64,000 nucleotides of DNA from an uncultured Streptomyces sp. GTDB lineage: Bacteria > Actinomycetota > Actinomycetes > Streptomycetales > Streptomycetaceae. Positions within the stretch are counted from its first letter, which is position 1. Each line of letters opens with the position of its first letter. The notes under the pieces are model-generated. The model did not search any database, had not been told where the DNA came from, and saw only the letters and a list, made by a program, of their open reading frames with translations. Shown here piece after piece: positions 56,232 through 64,000 of this stretch. Where the stretch lies: assembly GCF_947488945.1 (NCBI RefSeq), contig NZ_CANLBS010000014.1, forward strand, positions 124,001 through 188,000, in the 5' to 3' direction. Made by a program: the position numbers and the translations under genes.

Positions 56232-57167
56232 GTGCGCCGACTTGCCGGCCTTCTCGTCGTTCCCGCCCTGCTGCTGTCCGCAGCGGCGTGCGGTTCCGAC
56301 AAGGCCTCCGACACCGACTCGCCCAAGAACGCCGTGCCCACGATCACCGCGGGTGAGAAGTTCGGGGAGAAGCCCACCCTCTCCAAGGGCGGGGGGACCC
56401 CGCCCAAGGAGCTGAAGACCGAGGTCATCAGTGAGGGGGACGGCGCCGCGGTGGAGAACGGCGACGCGGTCCAGGTCAACTACCTCGGTCAGTCGTGGGA
56501 TTCCGCGAAGCCCTTCGACAACAGCTTCGACCGCAAGAGCACCTTCGACCTGACGCTCGGCGCCGGCATGGTCATCCAGGGCTGGGACAAGGGTCTGGTC
56601 GGCCAGAAGGTCGGCAGCCGCGTCAAGCTCACCATCCCGCCGGACCTCGGCTACGGCGAGCAGGGCCAGGGCGACATCAAGCCCAACGCCACCCTCGTCT
56701 TCGTCGTCGACCTGGTGAAGGCCACCAAGATCCCGGCCTCCGCCGAGGGCGCCAAGGTGGCGCAGAGCGACGCGGCGCTCCCGAAGGTCGGCACCAACAC
56801 CGACGGCAAGGCCCCGTCGGTCACCGTGCCCAAGAGCGACCCGCCCGCCAAGCTCTCCTCCACCTACGTGCTGGAGTCCGACGGCGAGGTCGTCAAGGAC
56901 ACCGACAGCGTGGTGGTGAACTACGTGGGGCTGCTGTGGAAGGACGGAAAGACGTTCGACAGCACCTACGCCCAGGGCAAGACCCAGACCTTCCCGCTGG
57001 AGCAGGTCACCCTCAAGGGACTGAAGAACGGGCTGGTCGGCAAGAAGGTCGGCAGCCGCGTCCTCATCGTGGTCCCGCCGGACCAGGCCTTCGGCGACCA
57101 GGCGCAGCAGTCCATCCCCGCCAAGTCGACGCTGGTGTTCGCCGTGGACCTGCTGGCGAAGATGTAA
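56232..57167 (+). CDS. Lipoprotein FKBP-type peptidyl-prolyl isomerase, two FKBP domains
   Basis: A 311-residue lipoprotein from a GTG. The lipobox is LLSAAAC (Cys near residue 19). FKBP domain 1 (about 65-160): DAVQVNYLGQSWDSAKPFDNSF, GMVIQGWDKGLVGQKVGSRV, IPPDLGYGEQGQGDIKPNATLVF. FKBP domain 2 (about 215-310) is similar but with FPLEQVTLKGLKNGLVGKKVG, so its active-site Trp is missing. It folds secreted proteins at the membrane surface. It pairs with the cytoplasmic FKBP gene just downstream. Confidence 0.93.
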   Translation: MRRLAGLLVVPALLLSAAACGSDKASDTDSPKNAVPTITAGEKFGEKPTLSKGGGTPPKELKTEVISEGDGAAVENGDAVQVNYLGQSWDSAKPFDNSFDRKSTFDLTLGAGMVIQGWDKGLVGQKVGSRVKLTIPPDLGYGEQGQGDIKPNATLVFVVDLVKATKIPASAEGAKVAQSDAALPKVGTNTDGKAPSVTVPKSDPPAKLSSTYVLESDGEVVKDTDSVVVNYVGLLWKDGKTFDSTYAQGKTQTFPLEQVTLKGLKNGLVGKKVGSRVLIVVPPDQAFGDQAQQSIPAKSTLVFAVDLLAKM

Positions 57168-57210
57168 GACTGTCCCGGTTGACCAGTTCATTTCGTTGAG
57201 GAGCAGTTCA

Positions 57211-57582
57211 GTGAGCATCGACAAGCCCGAGATCGACTTCCCGGGTGGCGAGCCGCCGGCCGACCTTGAGATCAAGGACATCTGGGAGGGTGACGGCCCG
57301 GTCGCCAAGGCCGGGGACAACGTCTCCGTCCACTACGTGGGCGTGGCCTTCTCCACCGGCGAGGAGTTCGACTCCTCCTGGAACCGCGGCACCCCGCTGC
57401 AGTTCCCGCTCGGCGCCGGCCGCGTCATCAAGGGCTGGGACCAGGGCGTCCAGGGGATGAAGGTCGGTGGCCGCCGCCAGCTCACCATCCCCGCGCACCT
57501 CGCCTACGGCGAGCAGGGCGCCGGCGCCCGCATCGCGCCCGGCGAGACGCTGATCTTCGTCTGCGACCTCGTCGCCGTCTGA
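57211..57582 (+). CDS. Cytoplasmic FKBP-type peptidyl-prolyl isomerase
   Basis: A 123-residue single-domain FKBP from the GTG at 57211 (site GAGGAG; an in-frame TTG at 57196 is less likely). Active-site residues are present: VSVHYVGVAFSTGEEFDSSW, FPLGAGRVIKGWDQGVQGMKVGGRRQL (with the core Trp in KGWDQG), AYGEQGAGARIAPGETLIFVCDL. It follows the lipoprotein FKBP by 43 bases and ends in a strong terminator. Such pairs lie between pafA and pafB in several actinobacteria. Confidence 0.95.
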   Translation: MSIDKPEIDFPGGEPPADLEIKDIWEGDGPVAKAGDNVSVHYVGVAFSTGEEFDSSWNRGTPLQFPLGAGRVIKGWDQGVQGMKVGGRRQLTIPAHLAYGEQGAGARIAPGETLIFVCDLVAV

Positions 57583-57600
57583 TCCGCCGCCGCGTGCGAA

Positions 57601-57645
57601 CCGGAGGGCCCGTGCCGTACGGCACGGGCCCTCCGGCGCGTTTTT
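57601..57645 (+). terminator. Perfect 36-bp palindrome terminator with T-run
   Basis: The 18-base arm at 57601-57618 is exactly repeated in inverse at 57619-57636, with GTGCCG-TA-CGGCAC at the centre. CGCGTTTTT follows. This gives a strong terminator between the FKBP gene and pafB. Confidence 0.9.
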
Positions 57646-57705
57646 GTCCGGACACCCCGGGGCGGTACGGTCGAGCGTCGTAGAGCATGAGGAGAAGGGG
57701 CGTCG

Positions 57706-58659
57706 ATGGCGATTGCCAAGGCCGAGCGGTTGATGAACCTCGCGCTGTGCCTGCTGGGCACCCGGCGCCCGCTCAGCAAGCGGGAGCTGCGCGGTTCCAT
57801 CGAGGCGTACCTCGAGGCGGGCACCGACGAGTCCTTCAACCGGATGTTCGAGCGCGACAAGGACGATCTGCGCGAGCTCGGCCTGGTCATCGAGACGGTG
57901 GAGAACCTCGACGGCGACACCGGCTACCTCGCCCGCCGCGACAGCAACCGGCTGCCCCCCATCACCCTCGACGCCGAGGAGGCGGCGGCGCTGGAGATCG
58001 CCGCCAAGGTCTGGCAGCAGGCGCGGCTGGCCGGCGCCGCCAGTGGGGCGCTGCAGAAGCTGCGCGCCGCCGGGATGCCGCAGAGCGACGACGCGTACGA
58101 GGTGCAGAGCGCCCTCGAACCCCGCATTCCGGTCCACGAGGCCGCCTTCGAGCCGCTGATGCTCGCCTGCCGCGACCGGCGTCCGGTCACCTTCGAGTAC
58201 CGCAAGGGCAACTCCGCGCGCTCGGAGCAGCGTCAGGTCGAGCCGTGGACGCTGGAGTGCTGGCGCGGCCACTGGTACCTGGCGGGCTGGGACCGCGAGC
58301 GCCGGGCCGAGCGGGTCTTCCGGCTCTCCCGGATCGCCGGCCGGGTCCGCTCCCGGGCCGGGGCCTTCACCGCGCCGGTGCCCGACGTCGTCACCGTCCG
58401 GGAGACCGTGGAGAGCTGGGCCGGCGAGACCGCCACCCGGACCGCCCGGATCAGGCTCCGGGCCGGCTGCGGCTATCCGCTGCGTTCCCGCGCCCTGTCG
58501 GTGCGCGACCGCGGGGACGGCTGGGAGGAACTGGAGATCCCTTACGGCCACGGGCTGGACGCCTGGCTGGTCGAGTTCGGGCCGGACGTGGTCGTGGAGG
58601 AGCCCGCGGACCTGCGGGCCGACGTCGTGGACCGGCTGCGCGCCGTGGCCAAGGACTAG
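57706..58659 (+). CDS. pafB: WYL-domain regulator PafB
   Basis: A 317-residue regulator. A helix-turn-helix at the start (LMNLALCLLGTRRPLSKREL, SFNRMFERDKDDLRELGL) is followed by the WYL domain: RRPVTFEYRKGNSARSEQRQVEPWTLECWRGHWYLAGWDRERRAERVFRLSRI (in parts, with HWYLAGWD giving the W-Y-L). A WCX-like end follows (DRLRAVAKD). PafB and PafC act together; in mycobacteria PafBC is the transcriptional activator of the LexA-independent DNA-damage response. The same role here is inference. Confidence 0.93.
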   Translation: MAIAKAERLMNLALCLLGTRRPLSKRELRGSIEAYLEAGTDESFNRMFERDKDDLRELGLVIETVENLDGDTGYLARRDSNRLPPITLDAEEAAALEIAAKVWQQARLAGAASGALQKLRAAGMPQSDDAYEVQSALEPRIPVHEAAFEPLMLACRDRRPVTFEYRKGNSARSEQRQVEPWTLECWRGHWYLAGWDRERRAERVFRLSRIAGRVRSRAGAFTAPVPDVVTVRETVESWAGETATRTARIRLRAGCGYPLRSRALSVRDRGDGWEELEIPYGHGLDAWLVEFGPDVVVEEPADLRADVVDRLRAVAKD

Positions 58660-58673
58660 GGGGAGCACGAGCG

Positions 58674-59630
58674 ATGGCCACCAACGCGATCGACCAGACC
58701 CGGCGGATGCTGTCGCTGGTGACGTATCTGCGCGAACGCCCCGGCGCGCACGTCCAGGACGTCGCACGGGCCTTCGGCATCACCGAGGACGAGCTGATCT
58801 CGGACCTCGACGTGCTGCCGATGTGCGGCACCAGTTTCCGGGGCGGCGACCTCCTCGACATCGACACCGACGGCGACCGGATCTGGTGGCACAACCCGGA
58901 CGACGTCGCCGAGCCGCTGCGGCTGGCCGCCGACGAGGCGACCGCCCTGCTGGTCGCCGCGCGGGCCGTCGCCACCCTGCCCGGCCTGCGGGAGAGCGAC
59001 CGGCAGGCGCTGGTGCGGGCGACCGCGAAGCTGGAGGCGGCCGCGGGGGAGACCGGGGCGGCCAGTTCCCGGCTGTCGGTGACGTTCGAGTCGGAGGGCG
59101 GTGTCTTCGCCGACGTCGACCGGGCGATCTCGGAGCGGCGCCGGCTCTGGCTGCGCTACTACTCGCCGGCCCGTGACGAGCTGACCGAGCGCGAGGTGGA
59201 CCCGATCCGGCTGTTCGCCGTCGGGCACACCTATCTGGAGGGGTGGTGCCGGCTCTCCGAGGCGCGCCGTACCTTCCGCCTGGACCGGGTGGCGGAGATC
59301 AAGCTGCTCGACGCCCCGTCGGCGCCGCCCGAGCTGGAGCTGCGCGACCTGTCCGCCGGGCTGGTCCAGCCGTCGGCCGAGGACCCCGAGGTGGTCGTCG
59401 AGGTCGGGCCCGGCGGGCGGTGGGTCGCCGAGTACTACCCGCACGACAGCGCGGAGGAACTGCCCGACGGGGGTCTGCGGATCACACTGCGCACCCCGGA
59501 CCCGGCCTCGCTGCGCCGGCTGGCGCTGCGGCTGGGCGGCGAGGGGCGGATCGTGGCGCCGCCGGAGCTGACCGAGAGTGCCAGAAGGGTGGCGCGCGAG
59601 GCGCTCACCGCGTACGAGGGGACGGTCTGA
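58674..59630 (+). CDS. pafC: WYL-domain regulator PafC
   Basis: A 318-residue partner of PafB, 14 bases downstream with a GGGGGAG site. It has an N-terminal winged helix (TRRMLSLVTYLRERPGAHVQDVARAFGI, ELISDLDVLPMCG), a linker, and a WYL domain (SERRRLWLRYYSPARDELTEREVDPIRLFAVGHTYLEGWCRL parts: HTYLEGWCRL in place of the WYL core). A C-terminal WCX extension ends YEGTV. It is one operon with pafB. Confidence 0.93.
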   Translation: MATNAIDQTRRMLSLVTYLRERPGAHVQDVARAFGITEDELISDLDVLPMCGTSFRGGDLLDIDTDGDRIWWHNPDDVAEPLRLAADEATALLVAARAVATLPGLRESDRQALVRATAKLEAAAGETGAASSRLSVTFESEGGVFADVDRAISERRRLWLRYYSPARDELTEREVDPIRLFAVGHTYLEGWCRLSEARRTFRLDRVAEIKLLDAPSAPPELELRDLSAGLVQPSAEDPEVVVEVGPGGRWVAEYYPHDSAEELPDGGLRITLRTPDPASLRRLALRLGGEGRIVAPPELTESARRVAREALTAYEGTV

Positions 59631-59635
59631 TCCGG

Positions 59636-59833
59636 ATGTTCTGGCCCATGCTCGCCATCGCTCTGGGGTTCGCCGGGACCGCCGTGCTGGGCGTCCTCGC
59701 GATCAAGGTCTTCATGGAGGCCCGGCGGCTCGGCCGCCAGGTCGCGGCCACCGCGGAGCGGATCGACCGGGCCGCCGAGGACCTCGAACGCGCCGCGACC
59801 CGCCTGGCCGGGGCGGCGGAGGCCGCCCGATAA
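59636..59833 (+). CDS. Small single-span membrane protein of unknown function
   Basis: A 65-residue protein starting five bases after pafC, so co-expressed with it. One membrane helix (MLAIALGFAGTAVLGVLAIKVF) is followed by an amphipathic cytoplasmic helix (EARRLGRQVAATAERIDRAA and DLERAATRLAGAAEAAR). It resembles the DUF948-like and TatA-like single-span plus coiled-coil arrangement, but I do not recognise it as a named family. Its placement beside tatA invites comparison, though it lacks the TatA glycine-proline hinge. Confidence 0.65.
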   Translation: MFWPMLAIALGFAGTAVLGVLAIKVFMEARRLGRQVAATAERIDRAAEDLERAATRLAGAAEAAR

Positions 59834-60050
59834 GCGTGGTAGCGCCCTCCAGTTTCCCGGTTCCGGGAGGTACGCTGCTGAGGACCGCCCAGCAGGGGGT
59901 ACGGGCCGCGACGTGAACGACGCACGGGGATTGCCTCGTGTTCACCCCCGAGGGTTACGATCGCTGCCGGCGTACAGACCGGATCCATGCCGGTCCTGTG
60001 CGAAGGGGAAGCCCGTCCTCCAGCCGCCTCAGTTGAGAAGGAAGTCGCAC

Positions 60051-60341
60051 ATGATCGGCAATCTGAAGCCCCTAGAGATCGTTCTGATCATCGCTGTCAT
60101 CCTGCTGCTCTTCGGTGCCAAGAAGCTTCCCGACATGGCGCGTTCGCTCGGCAAGTCGGCCCGCATCCTCAAGAGCGAGGCCAAGGCCATGAAGAAGGAC
60201 GACGAGCCCGCGGCGCCGACGACGGAGACCGTCGCCGAGCCGGCCCCGCAGCCGACGGCCACGCGCACGATCCAGGCCGCTCCGGGCGACGTCACCAGCG
60301 CCCGCCCGGTCAGCGACGCGAAGCCCACCACCCACAGCTGA
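60051..60341 (+). CDS. tatA: Twin-arginine translocase subunit TatA
   Basis: A 96-residue protein from the ATG at 60051 with AGAAGGAAG upstream. One membrane helix (LEIVLIIAVILLLFGAKKLP) with the conserved Phe-Gly hinge is followed by an amphipathic helix (PDMARSLGKSARILKSEAKAM) and a Pro/Thr-rich tail. It forms the pore-like assembly of the Tat system, which exports folded proteins such as the Mo enzyme earlier in this window. tatC follows; tatB is not in this window. Confidence 0.95.
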   Translation: MIGNLKPLEIVLIIAVILLLFGAKKLPDMARSLGKSARILKSEAKAMKKDDEPAAPTTETVAEPAPQPTATRTIQAAPGDVTSARPVSDAKPTTHS

Positions 60342-60390
60342 CGGCCGGGCCGCACACCGGCCGACCGTCGCACGAGACGAGGGAAGTGGG

Positions 60391-61350
60391 TTGCTCAAGC
60401 CCGCCCGCAAGCAGGAGAAGAACGACGAGGGGCGGATGCCGCTCCTCGATCACCTGCGTGAGCTGCGTAACCGGCTGCTGAAGGCCGTGCTGGCGATCGT
60501 CGCGGTGACGATAGTGGCCGCCTTCTTCCAGAAGGAGATCTACGACTTCCTGCTGCGCCCGCTCCTCACCTCGGTGGGCTGCCGGGACGGCGTGGTCACC
60601 GCGGTCAACGGCAGGCCGTGCGCCCTGCTGAAGACCGACACCCTGATGGCGCCCTTCACCAACGCGCTGAAGGTCGCCCTCATGTCCGGCGTGCTCCTCG
60701 CGACGCCGGTGTGGCTGTACCAGCTCTGGGCGTTCGTGGCCCCCGGACTCCACAAGGGGGAGAAGAAGTACGCGTACGCCTTCGTGGTCGTCGGCGTCCC
60801 GCTCTTCCTCGCCGGGAGCTACCTGGCCTACTCGATCCTGCCGCAGACCGCGGAGATCATGCTCGGGTTCAGCCCGGACAACGTGCAGAACCAGATCGGC
60901 CTCGACAGCTACCTGGACCTGCTCACCCGCATGGTGATCGTCTTCGGTCTCGCCTTCGAACTGCCGCTGCTGCTCGTCGCCCTCAACATGACCGGGGTCG
61001 TCAGCGGCAAGCGGATGCTCGGCTGGTGGCGCGGGATGATCGTCGGCCTCACGGCCTTCGCCGCGATCGCCACCCCCGGCGGCGAGCCGGTCTCGATGCT
61101 GCTGCTCGCCGGTCCCCTCGCGGTGCTGTACTTCATCGCCACCGGGTTCTCCCTCCTCAACGACAAGCGGAAGAAGCGCCGCGACCCCGACGCCGAACTC
61201 GACGACGACGAGGCCTCCGTACTCGACCTGACCCCCGAGCCCGTCGGGGCCGTCGAGAGCGTCGCGCGGCCCGCCCTGCCGGGGCAGTCCACCGGAAGCG
61301 CGGACGCCTCCCATCCGCAACGTCTCAACGGTTACGACGACATCACCTGA
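60391..61350 (+). CDS. tatC: Twin-arginine translocase subunit TatC
   Basis: A 319-residue membrane protein using a TTG start with GAGGGA upstream. It opens EGRMPLLDHLRELRNRLLKA, the conserved TatC N-terminus with the Glu that contacts twin-arginine signals. Six helices follow (AVLAIVAVTIVAAFF, ..., MIVGLTAFAAIATPGG, LLAGPLAVLYFIA) and FGLAFELPLLLVAL with the conserved Phe-Glu. The C-terminal 70 residues are charged and variable. It is the Tat signal receptor, coexpressed with tatA. Confidence 0.96.
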   Translation: MLKPARKQEKNDEGRMPLLDHLRELRNRLLKAVLAIVAVTIVAAFFQKEIYDFLLRPLLTSVGCRDGVVTAVNGRPCALLKTDTLMAPFTNALKVALMSGVLLATPVWLYQLWAFVAPGLHKGEKKYAYAFVVVGVPLFLAGSYLAYSILPQTAEIMLGFSPDNVQNQIGLDSYLDLLTRMVIVFGLAFELPLLLVALNMTGVVSGKRMLGWWRGMIVGLTAFAAIATPGGEPVSMLLLAGPLAVLYFIATGFSLLNDKRKKRRDPDAELDDDEASVLDLTPEPVGAVESVARPALPGQSTGSADASHPQRLNGYDDIT

Positions 61351-61368
61351 CCTTGTAAGGTCCGGCGG

Positions 61369-62280
61369 GTGACCAGCGAGATCACCCTTGTCGTCAATCC
61401 CACCGCGGGAAGCGGCCGGGGCGCGCACGCCGCGCAGCCGGCCGCTTCCGCGTTGCGGGAGGCCGGTTTCTCCGTCCGCACCGTCCTCGGCGAGGACGCG
61501 GCCGACGCGCTGCGCCGGGCCCGGGAGGCCGTGGCCGGCGGGACCGGCGCCCTGATCGCCGTGGGCGGGGACGGGGTGGTCTCCCTCGCGCTCAGCGCCC
61601 TGGCCCGGACCGCCACCCCGCTCGGCGTCGTCGCCGTCGGCAGCGGCAACGACTTCGCCCGCGCCCTGGGGCTGCCGGTGCGCGACCCCGCAGCCGCGGG
61701 ACGGCTCGCGGCCCGCGCCCTGAAGGAGGGGACGGTCCGCACCCTCGACCTCGGCCGGGTCGGCGACCGCTGGTTCGGCACGGTCCTGGCCTCCGGCTTC
61801 GACTCCCGGGTCAACGACCGCGCCAACCGGATGCCGCCGGGCGCCGGCCGTTTCCGGTACGACCTGGCGATCCTCGCCGAGCTGGCCTCCTTCGCGCCGG
61901 TGCCCTACCGCGTCCGGTTCGACGACGGCGAGGAGCGGGAGATCCGGGCCACCCTAGTCGCGGTCGGCAACACGACCTCGTACGGCGGCGGCATGCGCAT
62001 ATGCGCCGGGGCGGTCGTGGACGACGGCCTGTTCGACGTGACCGTGGTGGGGGAGTGCTCGCGCTCCACCCTGCTGAGGGTCTTCCCGAAGGTCTACCGC
62101 GGCACGCACCTGTCCCACCCCGCCGTCACCGTGTACCGGGCCCGGTCCGTGGAGCTGCGGGCCGCGGGGGTCACCGCCTACGCCGACGGCGAGTCGCTGG
62201 GCGCGCTGCCCGTCCGGGCCGTCTGCGTGCCGGGCGCGGTGCGGGTCCTGGCGCGCGGTGATCGAAAAAGCCACGGCTGA
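61369..62280 (+). CDS. Diacylglycerol kinase-family lipid kinase
   Basis: A 303-residue protein from a GTG. DAGK catalytic features: LVVNPTAGSGRG at the N-terminus, GALIAVGGDGVVSLAL with the nucleotide-binding GGDG, GVVAVGSGNDFARALGLP, and a C-terminal beta domain (RICAGAVVDDGLFDVTVVGE, GVTAYADGESLGALP). Bacterial members phosphorylate diacylglycerol or transfer to other lipids (DgkB/YegS type). The exact lipid is unknown. It is 18 bases after tatC and 33 before the helicase. Confidence 0.92.
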   Translation: MTSEITLVVNPTAGSGRGAHAAQPAASALREAGFSVRTVLGEDAADALRRAREAVAGGTGALIAVGGDGVVSLALSALARTATPLGVVAVGSGNDFARALGLPVRDPAAAGRLAARALKEGTVRTLDLGRVGDRWFGTVLASGFDSRVNDRANRMPPGAGRFRYDLAILAELASFAPVPYRVRFDDGEEREIRATLVAVGNTTSYGGGMRICAGAVVDDGLFDVTVVGECSRSTLLRVFPKVYRGTHLSHPAVTVYRARSVELRAAGVTAYADGESLGALPVRAVCVPGAVRVLARGDRKSHG

Positions 62281-62313
62281 CTGTCGGACCCGCCGGGTAG
62301 GCTCGTGGGCAAG

Positions 62314-64000
62314 ATGACAGAGGACCTCTCACCAGCTGAGCGCTATCACGCGTCCCGTGTCCGTGCGGCCGAGCGGGCCACGGCCTTCGGCGCCTTCCGC
62401 GAGATGTACGAGTTCGAACTCGACCCCTTCCAGATCGAGGCCTGCAAGGCCCTGGAAGCGGGCAAGGGCGTCCTGGTCGCGGCCCCCACCGGGTCCGGCA
62501 AGACCATCGTGGGCGAGTTCGCCGTGCACCTCGCGCTGGCCCAGGGCCGCAAGTGCTTCTACACCACCCCGATCAAGGCGCTCTCCAACCAGAAGTTCGC
62601 CGACCTGGCCAAACGCTACGGCGCGGACAAGGTCGGACTGCTCACCGGTGACAACAGCGTCAACGCGGACGCGCCCGTGGTCGTCATGACCACCGAGGTG
62701 CTGCGCAACATGCTGTACGCCGGGTCGCAGGCGCTGAACGGCCTCGGCCACGTGGTCATGGACGAGGTGCACTACCTCTCCGACCGCTTCCGGGGCGCGG
62801 TGTGGGAGGAAGTGATCATCCACCTCCCGCCGTCGGTCACGCTCGTCTCCCTCTCCGCGACCGTCTCCAACGCCGAGGAGTTCGGCGACTGGCTGGACAC
62901 CGTCCGCGGCGACACCGAGGTCATCGTCTCCGAGCACCGCCCGGTGCCGCTGTGGCAGCACGTGCTGGCCGGCCGCCGGATGTACGACCTGTTCGAAGAG
63001 GAGACCGACCACGGCGGCCGGGGCTCCACCCGGCGGGAGGTCAACCCCGATCTCGTCCGGCTCGGCCGCATGGAGAGCGAGCGCGGCTACAACCCGCGCG
63101 ACCGGCGGCGAGGCAAGATGGTCCGCGAGGCGGACCGCGAGCGTGAGCGGCGTCAGCGCAGCAGGATCTGGACCCCGTCCCGCCCCGAGGTCATCGACCG
63201 GCTGGACAACGAGGGCCTGCTGCCGGCCATCACCTTCATCTTCAGCCGGGCCGGCTGCCAGGCCGCGGTACAGCAGTGCCTCCAGGCCGGGCTGCGCCTC
63301 AACGACGAGGACAAGCGCCGGCTGGTGCGCGAGATCGTCGAGGAGCGCACGGCCTCCATCCCCCCCGAGGACCTGCACGTCCTCGGCTACTACGAGTTCC
63401 TGGAAGGGCTGGAGCGGGGCATCGCCGCCCACCACGCCGGGATGCTCCCCACGTTCAAGGAAGTCGTCGAGGAACTGTTCGTCCGCGGCCTGGTGAAGGC
63501 CGTGTTCGCGACCGAGACGCTCGCGCTGGGCATCAACATGCCCGCCCGTTCCGTGGTCCTGGAGAAGCTCGTCAAGTGGAACGGTGAGCAGCACGCCGAC
63601 ATCACCCCCGGCGAGTACACCCAGCTCACCGGCCGGGCCGGCCGGCGCGGCATCGACGTCGAGGGCCACGCCGTGGTGCTCTGGCAGCGCGGCCTTGACC
63701 CGGGCGCCCTCGCCGGCCTCGCGGGCACCCGCACCTACCCGCTCCGCTCCAGCTTCCGGCCCTCGTACAACATGGCCGTGAACCTGGTGCAGCAGTTCGG
63801 GCGGCACCGTTCGCGCGAACTGCTGGAGACCTCCTTCGCGCAGTTCCAGGCCGACCGTTCCGTCGTCGGCATCTCGCGCCAGGTCCAGCGCAACGAAGAA
63901 GGCCTGGCAGGCTACCGCGAGGGCATGACCTGCCACCTCGGGGACTTCGAGGAGTACGCGCGGCTGCGCCGCGACCTCAAGGACCGCGAGACGGAGCTGG
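62314..64000 (+). CDS. Ski2-like DEAD/DEAH-box RNA helicase (3' end outside window)
   Basis: The first 562 codons of a larger helicase are in view (families run to about 900-950 residues). Motif I is VLVAAPTGSGKTIVGEF, motif Ia YTTPIKALSNQKF, motif II VVMDEVHYLSD (DEVH), motif III SLSATVSNAEEF, motif V FATETLALGINMPARSVV, motif VI YTQLTGRAGRRGID. This is the superfamily 2 Ski2/Mtr4 group, with HelY of mycobacteria as the nearest named relative; it works in RNA processing or decay. The frame is open to base 64000. Confidence 0.93.
   Translation, partial: MTEDLSPAERYHASRVRAAERATAFGAFREMYEFELDPFQIEACKALEAGKGVLVAAPTGSGKTIVGEFAVHLALAQGRKCFYTTPIKALSNQKFADLAKRYGADKVGLLTGDNSVNADAPVVVMTTEVLRNMLYAGSQALNGLGHVVMDEVHYLSDRFRGAVWEEVIIHLPPSVTLVSLSATVSNAEEFGDWLDTVRGDTEVIVSEHRPVPLWQHVLAGRRMYDLFEEETDHGGRGSTRREVNPDLVRLGRMESERGYNPRDRRRGKMVREADRERERRQRSRIWTPSRPEVIDRLDNEGLLPAITFIFSRAGCQAAVQQCLQAGLRLNDEDKRRLVREIVEERTASIPPEDLHVLGYYEFLEGLERGIAAHHAGMLPTFKEVVEELFVRGLVKAVFATETLALGINMPARSVVLEKLVKWNGEQHADITPGEYTQLTGRAGRRGIDVEGHAVVLWQRGLDPGALAGLAGTRTYPLRSSFRPSYNMAVNLVQQFGRHRSRELLETSFAQFQADRSVVGISRQVQRNEEGLAGYREGMTCHLGDFEEYARLRRDLKDRETEL

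Overview
This window is a high-GC actinobacterial chromosome segment, almost certainly from Streptomyces. The evidence is the very high GC at third codon positions, long antisense shadow ORFs, frequent GTG starts, GC-rich hairpin terminators, chaplin genes, a mycothiol gene cluster (mshC, mscR) and a complete Pup-proteasome locus. From memory (not verified), the gene order resembles, inverted, the S. coelicolor region from gntP/gntK/gntR through chpH/chpC, mshC, gylR-glpFKD, metH and the Pup-proteasome genes to tatAC. I see no IS element, prophage, CRISPR array or rRNA. There is one tRNA (Leu, anticodon GAG).

Layout. 0-2.8 kb: the 3' end of a flavin dehydrogenase, an ASCH protein, and a molybdopterin oxidoreductase overlapping a b-type cytochrome gene. 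2.8-5.6 kb: gluconate uptake and phosphorylation (gntP-gntK) divergent from a FadR-type gntR. 5.7-7.4 kb: mycothiol-dependent formaldehyde oxidation (mscR plus a coupled metallo-beta-lactamase-fold hydrolase). 7.5-11.1 kb: a pseudouridine synthase, a small DUF6243 protein, tRNA-Leu and an M20 peptidase. 11.4-12.6 kb: a short and a long sortase-anchored chaplin. 12.7-20.5 kb: DUF5703, an acidic protein, a RecD2-like protein that has lost its ATPase motifs, an aldo/keto reductase, an F420-type (LLM) oxidoreductase, a ferritin-like protein and CorA.

20.5-25.3 kb: a compact cluster of histidine phosphatase, DUF3090, a PI3/4-kinase-like SCO1664-family protein and mshC, followed by a convergent PAC2 gene. 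25.5-28.5 kb: an L-fuconate catabolic pair and its FadR-type regulator, sharing a TCCGATGT motif. 28.7-34.0 kb: the glycerol regulon (gylR, then glpF-glpK-glpD). 34.2-38.6 kb: metH and a HAD phosphatase. 38.9-45.9 kb: a peptide-type solute-binding lipoprotein, an orphan LuxR response regulator, a RecB/AddB-like nuclease, a site-2 protease, trmI, a secreted FG-GAP-like protein and a ferredoxin.

46.0-59.6 kb: the Pup-proteasome locus arc, dop, pup, endonuclease VII-type gene, prcB, prcA, a LacI/MFS pair, pafA, two FKBP isomerases, and pafB-pafC. 59.6-64.0 kb: a small membrane protein, tatA, tatC, a diacylglycerol-kinase-family protein and the start of a Ski2-like helicase.

Functional links. 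Dop deamidates Pup, PafA ligates it, and Arc unfolds pupylated proteins into the PrcAB chamber. PafBC are WYL regulators linked in mycobacteria to the DNA-damage response. Mycothiol made by MshC is the cofactor of MscR. The strongest less-described leads are the mshC-linked phosphatase/kinase-fold module, the ATPase-dead RecD2 homologue, and the endonuclease gene embedded between pup and prcB.
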